NCBI GenBank assembly: GCA_032595685.2
Contig: CP159373.1
Coordinates: 579,001-643,000, forward strand
Length of the DNA stretch: 64,000 nucleotides
Source of the DNA: Candidatus Electrothrix aestuarii
GTDB taxonomy: Bacteria; Desulfobacterota; Desulfobulbia; Desulfobulbales; Desulfobulbaceae
Reading direction: 5' to 3'
Numbering within the stretch: the first letter of the stretch is position 1; each line of letters starts with the position of its first letter. Both the position numbers and the translations under genes were made by a program. Under the pieces are notes generated by a model. It saw only the letters and a list, made by a program, of their open reading frames with translations. It searched no databases and had not been told where the DNA came from. This document shows, piece after piece, positions 8,347 to 15,280 of the stretch.

Positions 8347-8796
8347 ATGTCTGATAAAGCAATTATTACTGGGTCGAGTTCATATGTGGAACGATTAGGA
8401 GCTCATAGTCACATTACTATTCCTCGGGCGGATGGTGAGAATGATGGAGTTGTGCATTTTGGGGGTTTTGAAGTCGAAATTATTGGATCAAAAAATGCAT
8501 TCATACAAGCAGACTTATGGGTGATGAGGGGCTTTAAAAGAAACCCTGATAGAGCGATTACTGGATCTCAAATACAGTTTCGTATTGAAGTATTCAAGGA
8601 TGATGGAAATATTTGGAGTGTTGGAGAAGGTTTTTTAACGACCAGAATACCAAATGACAAAATCTTACGAAGTTTTCATTGTAATCATAGAATTAGGTTA
8701 CCGGAGAGAAAGGTGAAAATTAGAGTAGCCGCTTTTCAAGACTATAATATTGAAACGTATATAGAAAAATTTAATGTTTCAGCTATTATAGCTTAG
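8347..8796 (+). CDS. Small beta-rich unknown protein, last gene of AT-rich operon
   Basis: The product has 149 residues starting at ATG 8347, preceded by AAGGAC six bases away; an in-frame TTG/ATT extension to 8305 lacks an RBS. The predicted pattern is almost all strands with Gly turns (HFGGFEVEIIGSK, IQFRIEVFKDD, KVKIRVAAFQDY), consistent with a small beta-sandwich. No catalytic motif is seen. Following directly after the nuclease-like gene, it could be an immunity protein, a lectin-like module or a structural subunit. The sequence alone does not decide. The same strong AT bias ties it to genes 1808-8216. Confidence 0.5.
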   Translation: MSDKAIITGSSSYVERLGAHSHITIPRADGENDGVVHFGGFEVEIIGSKNAFIQADLWVMRGFKRNPDRAITGSQIQFRIEVFKDDGNIWSVGEGFLTTRIPNDKILRSFHCNHRIRLPERKVKIRVAAFQDYNIETYIEKFNVSAIIA

Positions 8797-8855
8797 ATAG
8801 CTTCTGACTGTTACGTTTTTAGGGGAGCAGGCTGATTTGTTCATCAAAACTGAAA

Positions 8856-9155
8856 TCACAAGAGCAAGAAATCAGCAAGTTGTACATAAATAGGTAAATC
8901 GGGGGCCTCACCCTCTTTCTCCACCGCCTTTTTAAACGACAAGGCATTGTATGCAGGCGAAGACCACTCCTGCCTGCTCCGTATAATACTGCTCACCACC
9001 TCATCATTTTCCAGTTCAATATCATACAGCCCATCCTTCAGCTTTGTTATGATCTCTCGGTCCAGCGGATTTACTTTCGCATCAGGAATCAGACGATGCA
9101 CTTCCTCCCGCACCTGATGCAGGAGCTTGACCTGATTAACCAAAGAAGTTACCAT
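8856..9155 (-). pseudogene. Decayed MntA-like nucleotidyltransferase, copy A
   Basis: On the minus strand this frame starts MVTSLVNQVKLLHQVREEVH and runs to IRSRQEWSSPAYN and beyond. Compared with the other copies it lacks the stretch between DAKV and PLDREII, an in-frame loss that removes the whole GS-x10-D-x-D active site. It therefore cannot be an active nucleotidyltransferase, although the frame is open. It belongs to a family of seven relics (A-G), all on the minus strand, placed before toxin-antitoxin modules on the plus strand. Confidence 0.7.
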
Positions 9156-9263
9156 AAGGAAATGGAAAAATGCCTGCATAAGAGAATGCCGGGATTGAAG
9201 AGATTACGTCCGCAAGGGCTGGCAGCAGCCATCTCAAGACTGCGTAGCTACAAGGAGAATGTC

Positions 9264-9533
9264 ATGCAATTGAATATAAATGATATGCTTTTGAAAAGAG
9301 CGCAACAAGTCAGTGGGCTGCAATCCGCTCAGGCTGTCATTGAAGCTGCGCTGCGCGTTTTGATTGCTCAACGACATCAAGATGCACCCGAAACCGGAAG
9401 GGCGGAAAATCCTCTGAAACTGTTGCTGGAATCGGACTTTATCGGCTGTGCCGACAGTGACGAAACCCGCCTTTCACAAACCTATAAAAACGAGCTGACC
9501 GGAATTTTAGAAAAAAAATATGGTTATCGCTGA
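9264..9533 (+). CDS. vapB: VapB-type antitoxin, copy 1
   Basis: This 89-aa protein uses ATG 9264, chosen because AAGGAG lies 7 bases upstream; the frame stays open further up to 9096 through relic sequence. The first ~35 residues (MQLNINDMLLKRAQQVSGLQ onward) look like the ribbon-helix-helix start of the VapB antitoxins that bind their own promoter. The charged C-terminus (LSQTYKNELTGILEKKYGYR) would wrap the toxin. The stop overlaps the VapC start by 14 bases. It is nearly identical to 12373-12642. Confidence 0.75.
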   Translation: MQLNINDMLLKRAQQVSGLQSAQAVIEAALRVLIAQRHQDAPETGRAENPLKLLLESDFIGCADSDETRLSQTYKNELTGILEKKYGYR

Positions 9534-9873
9534 TACCGGTTTATGGGTTGCCTTAGCATATCCGCAAGACAAGCATCACGAATTGGCGAAACAACGTCTT
9601 GCCGAATTATCGGAGCAAAATGAGCGGATGATTACGACCTGTGCGGTGATGACGGAAACCTGTCATTTATTGCTGGCAAGAGCCGGGATTTCCGCGCAGC
9701 AGAAGTTTATTGAAAAATATCGGCAGGGCGTGTTTTCCGTGTTCGAGTTAAATACGGAACATTCAGAGCGGATTGCCGAATTGATGCGAAAATACGCTGA
9801 TCTGCCAATGGATCTGGCTGATGCGTCACTGGTGGTTTTGGCGGAAAATCCGGGAGCGGCGCAGCATGAATGA
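9520..9873 (+). pseudogene. vapC: VapC PIN toxin, copy 1, internally deleted
   Basis: The frame encodes 117 aa against 150 aa in the near-identical copy at 12629-13081. It keeps the first catalytic Asp (MVIADTGLW), the Glu (MTETCHLL) and the Asp of DLADASLVVL. It then jumps from LAE straight to NPGAAQHE, losing 33 residues in frame (99 bp). The missing piece includes STDQRDF, which carries the last catalytic Asp and the final strand of the PIN core. RNase activity is therefore probably lost, while antitoxin binding may persist. The deletion falls at the sequence GGAA/GTAAATCC. Confidence 0.75.
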
Positions 9874-9914
9874 TGTGCCGAGGCTGTCGATAACTTGATG
9901 TATAATCTCATAAC

Positions 9915-10149
9915 TCTATACCCTCTCTCTCCACACCGCCTTTTTGATCGGCAACGCATCGTATTCAGGCAAAGACCACTCCTGCCTGCTCCGTATACTA
10001 CTGCTCACCACCTCATTATTTTCCAGTTCAATATCATACAGCCCATCCTTCAGCTTTGTTATGATCTCTCGGTCCAGCGGATGACCAGCGATGATCAGAA
10101 AATCCCGGTCAGAATCCTGCCGGGTTGCATTGGCGGACAGGGGAACCAT
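9915..10149 (-). pseudogene. MntA-like nucleotidyltransferase relic, copy B
   Basis: On the minus strand, residues FLIIAGHPLDREIITKLKDG to the C-terminus (SLPEYDALPIKKAV) are preserved, together with the DSDRD part of the active site. The expected GSRVRNEA part is frameshifted by one inserted base (TGGCGGAC instead of TGCGGAC on the plus strand), and the N-terminal third is missing. It separates the first VapBC pair from the HTH/Fic genes. Confidence 0.65.
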
Positions 10150-10253
10150 CCCCCTCCGAAACGCCCCTCAACTCCTGGCAATAATTAATCAGCTACCACT
10201 TATCTAGCTGTTTATATTACCATCGCATAATTTTACACCCTTCCCCTTGCCTT

Positions 10254-10296
10254 TCGCGACAAATCGCGACACAATAACTGTCGCAATATGTCGCGA
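10254..10296. promoter_or_regulatory. Four-half-site operator upstream of HTH/Fic genes
   Basis: TCGCGACA occurs at 10254-10261 and again at 10264-10271. After a 7-base spacer it is mirrored by TGTCGCAA at 10279-10286 and TGTCGCGA at 10289-10296. The spacing of 10 bases (one helical turn) within each pair and the exact mirror symmetry are what a cooperatively bound repressor operator looks like. It ends 46 bases before the HTH gene, the natural candidate regulator (autoregulation). Binding itself is inferred. Confidence 0.6.
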
Positions 10297-10342
10297 TTCA
10301 GTACAACAATTCGTCTCCCAAGGTTGAACGAAGGAAATAAAA

Positions 10343-10585
10343 ATGGCAAAAACTGACTTAACCCGGCAACAAAAAGAAGTTCTGAAAATTTTAGCCGACA
10401 ATCCACAGGGCGTTGATGTCAGGCAAATTATACATAGCTTGCAAGCTCCTCCTCATAAGCGAACAGTGCAACGCTGGCTAACGGCGCTGGCTGCTGAAGG
10501 ACACATATCCGTTGTCGGTAAGGGCCGAGCGACGCTCTACAGGCTACCGACAGACCAGCATGATAAACTGCCCCCCCACAGATGA
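10343..10585 (+). CDS. Winged-helix DNA-binding protein, N-terminal half of split Fic gene
   Basis: This 80-aa protein begins at ATG 10343 with AAGGAAA upstream. It shows a helix-turn-helix (REVLKILAD-like start, QIIHSLQAPPHKRTVQRWL recognition helix) and a wing (VVGKGRATLYRL), typical of the DNA-binding N-terminus fused to a subgroup of Fic proteins. After DKLPPHR it stops just past a run of seven C residues (10571-10577). Removing one base would carry the frame on toward the Fic ORF, up to one further TAA at 10602. It is therefore either a separate antitoxin-like regulator or the broken-off N-terminus of a fused protein. Confidence 0.65.
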   Translation: MAKTDLTRQQKEVLKILADNPQGVDVRQIIHSLQAPPHKRTVQRWLTALAAEGHISVVGKGRATLYRLPTDQHDKLPPHR

Positions 10586-10643
10586 TAAGGCCAGGGAAGA
10601 TTAAGAGCGTTATATTCCCATCTCCAAAGAAGGCCGGGAAATT

Positions 10644-11738
10644 ATGGCCTATGTCCGACAAAGCCGCACAGGCAGAACTCCGGCAGGCTATGAACGGAGC
10701 TTTTTGAGCGATTACATTCCTGGCAAAACAAATTATCTGGACGATTCGCTCCGTGCCCACCTCTATCACCTTGGTGAAACAGAAGAACAAAAACATCCTG
10801 CGGGCACCTATGGCCGCGCGATTTTAAGCCGATTGCTGATTGATCTATCTTGGGCTTCCAGTCGCCTGGAAGGGAACACCTACTCCCGGCTCGATACAGA
10901 ACGCCTCATTGCACAGGGTCAATACGCTGAAGGCAAGGATGCCCAGGAAGCACAAATGATCCTCAACCACAAAGCGGCAATCGAACTTCTTATTGACGGT
11001 GCTGACGATATTGGCTTTGACACCTATACCTTTCTCAGTCTCCACGGACTGTTGTCAGAAAACCTGATGCCTGACCCAGAAAGCAGTGGACGATTGCGCT
11101 GGCGCCCCGTACATATCGGTGGTTCAGTGTATGTGCCGCTTGCAATGCCGCAACTCATAGAAGAATGTTTCCGGGAGATCATTGATAAGGCAGCGACAAT
11201 CAAAGATCCTTTTGAGCAGGCATTCTTTATTATGGTGCAACTGCCCTATCTACAGCCTTTTGAGGATGTCAACAAAAGAGTATCCCGACTCGGTGCAAAT
11301 ATCTCGCTCATCAAAAACAACCTTTGTCCACTGACTTTCCTGGATGTACCTGAACGCGCCTATATTGACGCCCAATTGGGAGTTTATGAAATGAATAGAT
11401 ATGAACTGCTGCGTGACCTTTTTATATGGGCCTACGAACGCTCAGCAAATGAGTACAATGCGGTCAGGAAAAGTTTGGCGGATCCAGACCCGTTCAGGCT
11501 GCGTTATAGAAAAGAGATGCACGAACTTATAGGTGACATAGTCCGCAATTGTCGCCCGGATGCTGAAGCGGTCATCAGCAGTTACGCTGACAAGCGACTT
11601 GCTCAGGCAGACCGGCCAGCCTTTGTGGAAATGGTAAAAAAAGAAATCAGTCGTCTGCATATGGGAATCATTGCCCGTTATCGCATCCGGCCTGCGGAGT
11701 TTGCTACCTGGCAGCAGAGTAAAGAAAGATTGTTCTGA
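10644..11738 (+). CDS. Fic-domain protein with degenerate active-site motif
   Basis: This 364-aa Fic-fold protein shows an alpha-inhibitory motif S72-x3-E76-G77 (ASSRLEGN), as in self-inhibited class II Fic enzymes. The Fic core loop reads LQPFEDVNKRVSR (204-216), with Gln where AMP-transferring Fic enzymes have His, although Phe, Asn and Arg are kept. The C-terminal ~100 residues are helical. From memory, the QPFEDxNKR version recurs in one Fic subgroup, so the Gln may be ancestral rather than a mutation here; its chemistry is uncertain. Upstream in frame, after TAA 10602, the codons read ERYIPISKEGREI, the usual linker of HTH-Fic fusions. This supports a former single gene with 10343-10585. 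Confidence 0.75.
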   Translation: MAYVRQSRTGRTPAGYERSFLSDYIPGKTNYLDDSLRAHLYHLGETEEQKHPAGTYGRAILSRLLIDLSWASSRLEGNTYSRLDTERLIAQGQYAEGKDAQEAQMILNHKAAIELLIDGADDIGFDTYTFLSLHGLLSENLMPDPESSGRLRWRPVHIGGSVYVPLAMPQLIEECFREIIDKAATIKDPFEQAFFIMVQLPYLQPFEDVNKRVSRLGANISLIKNNLCPLTFLDVPERAYIDAQLGVYEMNRYELLRDLFIWAYERSANEYNAVRKSLADPDPFRLRYRKEMHELIGDIVRNCRPDAEAVISSYADKRLAQADRPAFVEMVKKEISRLHMGIIARYRIRPAEFATWQQSKERLF

Positions 11739-12264
11739 ACGGCAAGGCGTCGTATTCAGGCGAAGACCACTCCTGCCTGCTCCGTATACTACTGCTCACC
11801 ACCTCATCATTTTTCAGTTCAATATCATACAGCCCATCCTTCAGCTTTGTTATGATCTCTCTGTCCAACGGATGATCAGCAATGATCAGAAAATCCCAAT
11901 CAGAGTCCTGCCGGGCTGCATTGGCGGACACGAGAACCGTGCAGAATTACTTTGGGTGCGGCTCTTCTAAATCAAAGCTAGGGTATTGAAAAAGTGCCAA
12001 TACTTCATTTCACTTTAAGTGCTATTTGTCTAAACTGCTCCTGTTAATGTGGTGGTAATTATGGGGTCTATTTTTACCGGATTAAAAGTAGAGCAGTTCG
12101 AGCGAATAACACTCAATTTGAAATCTACAATTGATATATTATAAATATGTTAACATCAAAACAGAAGAGCCGCACCCAATTACTTTCGCATCAGGCAGCA
12201 GGCGATGCATTTCTTCCCGCACCTGATGCAGGAGCTTGACCTGATTAACCGAATAAGCTACCAT
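11738..12264 (-). pseudogene. MntA-like nucleotidyltransferase relic, copy C, interrupted by a MITE
   Basis: This copy has both ends. On the minus strand it would start at ATG 12264, pass through the codons for DAKV, be cut by the 224-bp element 11954-12177, and resume with the HGS motif and ARQDSDWDFLIIADHPLD to the C-terminus near 11740. A one-base insertion in the plus-strand sequence TTGGCGGACAC shifts the frame between HGSRVR and EARQDS. It is doubly broken, yet its GS-x10-D-x-D signature remains legible. It lies between Fic and the second VapBC pair. Confidence 0.65.
11954..12177. mobile_element. 224-bp MITE with perfect TIRs and 9-bp target duplication
   Basis: The ends are GGGTGCGGCTCTTCT (11954-11968) and its exact reverse complement (12163-12177). 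The element is flanked on both sides by AATTACTTT (11945-11953 and 12178-12186). Removing it together with one duplicate restores the nucleotidyltransferase sequence seen in sister copies, proving recent insertion. The interior is AT-rich and codes for nothing, so a transposase must act in trans. A 9-bp duplication is typical of several DDE transposase families (for example IS1 or IS4 types); the parent is not in this window. Confidence 0.88.
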
Positions 12265-12372
12265 AAGGAAATGGAAAAATGCCTGCATAAGAGAATGCCG
12301 GGATTGAAGAGATTACGTCAGCAAGGGCTGGCAGCAGCCGTCTCAAGACTGCGTAGCTGCAAGGAGAATGTC

Positions 12373-12642
12373 ATGCAATTGAATATAAATGATATGCTTT
12401 TGAAAAGAGCGCAACAAGTCAGTGGTCTGCAATCTGCTCAGGCTGTCATTGAAGCTGCGTTGCGCGTTTTGATTGCTCAACGGCATCAAGGTGCATCCGA
12501 AGCCGGAAGTGCGGAAAATCCTCTGAAACTGTTGCTTGAATCGGACTTTATCGGCTGTGCCGACAGTGACGAAACCCGCCTTTCACAAACCTATAAAAAC
12601 GAGCTGACCGGAATTTTAGAAAAAAAATATGGTTATCGCTGA
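12373..12642 (+). CDS. vapB: VapB-type antitoxin, copy 2
   Basis: This is the 89-aa twin of 9264-9533, with only a few substitutions (for example GASEAGS for DAPETGR in the linker). It starts at ATG 12373 behind AAGGAG. The ribbon-helix-helix-like N-terminus and C-terminal toxin-binding tail are unchanged. It overlaps the intact VapC by 14 bases and is expected to neutralise it and to repress the shared promoter. Because its sequence is nearly that of copy 1, either antitoxin could serve either toxin. Confidence 0.78.
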   Translation: MQLNINDMLLKRAQQVSGLQSAQAVIEAALRVLIAQRHQGASEAGSAENPLKLLLESDFIGCADSDETRLSQTYKNELTGILEKKYGYR

Positions 12643-13081
12643 TACCGGTTTATGGGTTGCCTTAGCATATCCGCAAGACAAGCATCACGAATTGGCGAAA
12701 CAACGTCTTGCCGAATTATCGGAGCAAAATGAGCGGATGATTACGACCTGTGCGGTGATGACGGAAACCTGTCATTTATTGCTGGCAAGAGCCGGGATTT
12801 CCGCGCAGCAGAAGTTTATTGAAAAGTATCGGCAGGGTGTGTTTTCGGTTTTCGAGTTAAATACGGAACATTCAGAGCGGATTGCCGAACTGATGCAAAA
12901 ATACGCTGATCTGCCAATGGATCTGGCTGATGCGTCGCTGGTGGTTTTGGCGGAATATCTTGGTCATGGACGTATTTTATCAACGGATCAACGCGACTTT
13001 CATACCTATCGCTGGAAGAACCATCAACCATTTGAGAATCTGCTGTTGACGGTAAATCCGGGAGCGGCGCAGCATGAATAA
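12629..13081 (+). CDS. vapC: VapC PIN-domain ribonuclease toxin, copy 2 (intact)
   Basis: This 150-aa PIN toxin has a full acidic set: Asp5 in MVIADTGLW, Glu in MTETCHLL, Asp in DLADASLVVL and the late Asp residues of STDQRDFHTY. VapC toxins cleave tRNA or rRNA when freed from VapB; the target here is unknown. It starts inside the 3' end of vapB. This is the complete version against which the deletion in 9520-9873 is recognised, and the only probably active toxin of the duplicated pair. Confidence 0.85.
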   Translation: MVIADTGLWVALAYPQDKHHELAKQRLAELSEQNERMITTCAVMTETCHLLLARAGISAQQKFIEKYRQGVFSVFELNTEHSERIAELMQKYADLPMDLADASLVVLAEYLGHGRILSTDQRDFHTYRWKNHQPFENLLLTVNPGAAQHE

Positions 13082-13122
13082 TGTGCCGAGGATGTCGATA
13101 AATTACTGTGTAACCTCATAAT

Positions 13123-13366
13123 TCCACACCCTCTCTCTCCACCGCCTTTTTGAAGGGCAACGCATCGTATTCAGGCGATGACCATTCCTGCCTGCTCCGT
13201 ATAATACTGCTCACCACCTCATCATTTTCCAGTTCAATATCATACAGCCCATCCTTCAGCTTTGTTATGATCTCTCTGTCCAACGGATGATCAGCGATGA
13301 TCAGAAAATCCCAGTCGGAATCCTGCCGGGCTTCATTGCGGACACGGGAACCGTGCAGAATCGTGT
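13123..13366 (-). pseudogene. MntA-like nucleotidyltransferase relic, copy D
   Basis: On the minus strand the frame is intact from ILHGSRVRNEARQDSDWDF through PLDREIITKLKDGLYDIE to the C-terminal KKAVEREGV. It preserves the complete GS-x10-D-x-D active-site signature of MntA-type enzymes. The N-terminal ~30 residues before ILHGS are replaced by unrelated sequence and no start codon is evident. It is the best-preserved catalytic region of the seven relics. It separates the second and third VapBC pairs. Confidence 0.65.
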
Positions 13367-13399
13367 ATATTAACCCGTCTGCGCAATACCTTGTTGTTC

Positions 13400-13428
13400 T
13401 TGCCAGATGGTAAGCATCCTTCTATAAT
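13400..13428 (+). promoter_or_regulatory. Sigma-70-type promoter for the third vapBC pair
   Basis: TTGCCA (13400-13405) and TATAAT (13423-13428) are separated by 17 bases, a near-consensus housekeeping promoter. It lies about 70 bases upstream of the vapB start at 13500, in the only non-relic sequence between copy D and the gene. The nearby TGATCAATCA could serve antitoxin binding, but no clear operator was seen. Confidence 0.6.
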
Positions 13429-13499
13429 AGACTACAAGAGAAATAATACTGTAAGGTCATCATTGATCAATCAGATACAAATACTTGCCAGGAAAAGAT

Positions 13500-13703
13500 A
13501 TGGAACAGACAACAAGAACACCTGATAACGAACTGGTACGCCGCTGCATGGAGCGGACAGGGATTAAAACACAGGAGGCGGTCATTGATTACGCATTGCG
13601 TGAGCTGCTCCGACGTGAAAATCAGTTGGAAATCCTGCAATTAAAGGGGCGTATTCATTGGGAAGGCAATCTGGAGGAATGGCGGCAGAGGCGTGACGCA
13701 TGA
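13500..13703 (+). CDS. vapB: VapB-family antitoxin, pair 3
   Basis: This is a 67-aa protein from ATG 13500 with AGGAAAA upstream (TTG 13485 is a longer alternative). The motif ELVRRCMERTGIKTQEAVID followed by YALRELLRR matches the short VapB antitoxins, in which an N-terminal ribbon-helix-helix is followed by an acidic, Trp-containing toxin-binding tail (HWEGNLEEWRQRR). The stop overlaps the toxin start by 4 bases. It is not closely related to copies 1 and 2. Confidence 0.8.
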   Translation: MEQTTRTPDNELVRRCMERTGIKTQEAVIDYALRELLRRENQLEILQLKGRIHWEGNLEEWRQRRDA

Positions 13704-14113
13704 TGGTGTTGGTTGATACCAGTGTCTGGATAGATTTCTTTTCAGCCAGTGCCTGCCGACATGTCGATGCTTTGGAACAACTTATTATCAACAAAGAAGA
13801 TGTCTGCTTCTGCGGCGTAATTCTGACCGAAATTCTTCAGGGAATCAGAAACGACGCAGAGTTTGAACGCACACGGGAACTCCTGGAAAGTCTGATTGTT
13901 CTGCCGATGCGTCACACTGTTTTTCTGCGGTCAGCCGAGATATACCGTTCTCTGCGGAAACAGGGCATCACCATTAGAAAACCGGTTGACTGTATGATTG
14001 CATCCACAGCCATTGAATACAATCTGCCTCTTCTTCATAACGACAGAGATTTCAATCCGATTGAGCAGTATTGTGGGCTAAAGAGCTTCCTCTCATCCGA
14101 GGGATTGCAGTAA
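13700..14113 (+). CDS. vapC: VapC PIN-domain ribonuclease toxin, pair 3
   Basis: This 137-aa PIN toxin starts MMVLVDTSVWIDFF with the first catalytic Asp at position 6. A Glu lies in ILTEILQGI, an Asp in KPVDCMIASTA and the final Asp residues in LLHNDRDF, so all four acidic positions are present. It is translationally coupled to vapB (ATGA). Family members are Mg-dependent endoribonucleases. It looks intact and active, and ends 42 bases before the UPF0175 gene. Confidence 0.88.
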   Translation: MMVLVDTSVWIDFFSASACRHVDALEQLIINKEDVCFCGVILTEILQGIRNDAEFERTRELLESLIVLPMRHTVFLRSAEIYRSLRKQGITIRKPVDCMIASTAIEYNLPLLHNDRDFNPIEQYCGLKSFLSSEGLQ

Positions 14114-14155
14114 CAGGCGACAACTTGAAAGCACTTAACAAAAGGAGCTTTGGAA

Positions 14156-14428
14156 GTGAATAACACAATGAATACGCAATCAATATCAGTAGACTTCCCC
14201 GCCGACATCCTCCTTGCCCTGAATGAGACGGAAAACGAACTGCGGCAACGTATTCGCCTTGCTCTGGCTGTTCAGCTGTATAAAACACAGAAACTGACTG
14301 TCGGAAAAGCCGCGCAGATAGCCGGAATTTCCCGGTTGCAGTTCGAGACCGTCCTGTCGGAAAACGAAATCCCTATATCCAATCTGACAGCCGCCGAGGT
14401 TATGAATGACATCGCGAAACTCAAGTGA
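14156..14428 (+). CDS. UPF0175-family antitoxin-like protein
   Basis: This 90-aa protein starts at GTG 14156, 8 bases after AAGGAG; TTG 14150 is too close to the RBS and ATG 14168 is a shorter option. The segments ISVDFPADILLALNETE and LTVGKAAQIAGISRLQFETV (a helix-turn-helix) are typical of UPF0175 proteins. These pair with DUF3368 PIN proteins in toxin-antitoxin operons. It overlaps the next gene by 23 bases, consistent with coupling. Confidence 0.85.
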   Translation: MNNTMNTQSISVDFPADILLALNETENELRQRIRLALAVQLYKTQKLTVGKAAQIAGISRLQFETVLSENEIPISNLTAAEVMNDIAKLK

Positions 14429-14918
14429 GAAAAACGGCCTTGTTATTGCGGATTCCGGCGCAATATTTTCACTGGCCGTTATTGATCAGCTGGAGATACT
14501 CAATGCGCTGTTTGATGATATCTCTATTCCGAATGCCGTCTGGCACGAGATCACTCTTGACAAAACAACCGATTACTATCCGCGAATTTACCGTTTTTTC
14601 CGCGATAAAATCAAACCGATCAAAGGACTGAACACCCTGACGCCTCTGATGGATTACGGAGAATCGGAATGTGTGCTCCTCTACAAAGAATCAGCAGCCG
14701 ATTTCCTGCTGATCGATGGCAGAAAAGCCCGTGCAATTGCAGAAAATTTCGGAATAAACTGCATCGGTACGCTGGGAATATTATCCGTTGCCCGCGATAA
14801 AAATCTTATCCCTGCTCTCAAGCCGCTTTTTGAAATGCTGTTGGCAAACAAACGCTTTTATTCCATCAAATTGCTCAACTCTCTTTTAGCGCAGCATGAT
14901 GAAGATATGATGACGTGA
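14406..14918 (+). CDS. DUF3368 PIN-like toxin
   Basis: This 170-aa protein begins at ATG 14406 within the end of the UPF0175 gene. The start LVIADSGAIFSLAVI carries the first PIN Asp (position 16). PNAVWHEITLD, DYGESECVLLY and FLLIDGRKARAIAE provide the other acidic positions of this PIN subclass, followed by GTLGILSVARDKNLIP, a signature of DUF3368. It is the presumed RNase toxin of the UPF0175 antitoxin. No sign of damage is seen. Confidence 0.85.
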   Translation: MTSRNSSEKNGLVIADSGAIFSLAVIDQLEILNALFDDISIPNAVWHEITLDKTTDYYPRIYRFFRDKIKPIKGLNTLTPLMDYGESECVLLYKESAADFLLIDGRKARAIAENFGINCIGTLGILSVARDKNLIPALKPLFEMLLANKRFYSIKLLNSLLAQHDEDMMT

Positions 14919-14948
14919 GATCCTGCATAAAAGACTGTCACAATTTTA

Positions 14949-15229
14949 CACCCTCTCTCTCCACCGCCTTTTTAAACGGCAACGCATCGTATTCAGGCGA
15001 AGACCATTCCTGCCTGCTCCGTATAATGCTGCCCATCCTTCAGCTTTGTTATGATCTCTCTGTCCAGCGGATGATCAGCAATGATCAGAAAATCCCGGTC
15101 AGAATCCAGCCGGGTTGCATTGACGGACACGGGAACCGTACAGAATGACTTTCGCATCAGGCAGCAGACGTGTACTTCTTCCCGCACCTGATGCAGAAAC
15201 TTGACCGGATTAACCGAATAAGTTACCAT
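14949..15229 (-). pseudogene. MntA-like nucleotidyltransferase relic, copy E
   Basis: The minus-strand frame starts near 15229 (MVTYSVNPVKFLHQVREEVH) and keeps DRDFLIIADHPLDREIITKL. It is shifted by one base in the HGSRVR region. An internal deletion at about 15030 fuses KLKDG to QHYTEQAGMVFA, dropping the DIELENDEVVSS segment. Residual similarity continues to the C-terminus around 14950. It lies directly upstream of the intact mntA/hepT pair. Confidence 0.62.
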
Positions 15230-15280
15230 AAGGATATGGAAAAATGCCCCGCACATAAAATGAAACCGGAGAAGGACGTC

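Noticed and set aside
9096-9263. N-terminal extension of VapB copy 1 (and the same in copy 2)
   Set aside because: The extra codons run through nucleotidyltransferase relic on the opposite strand; ATG 9264 has AAGGAG at ideal distance.
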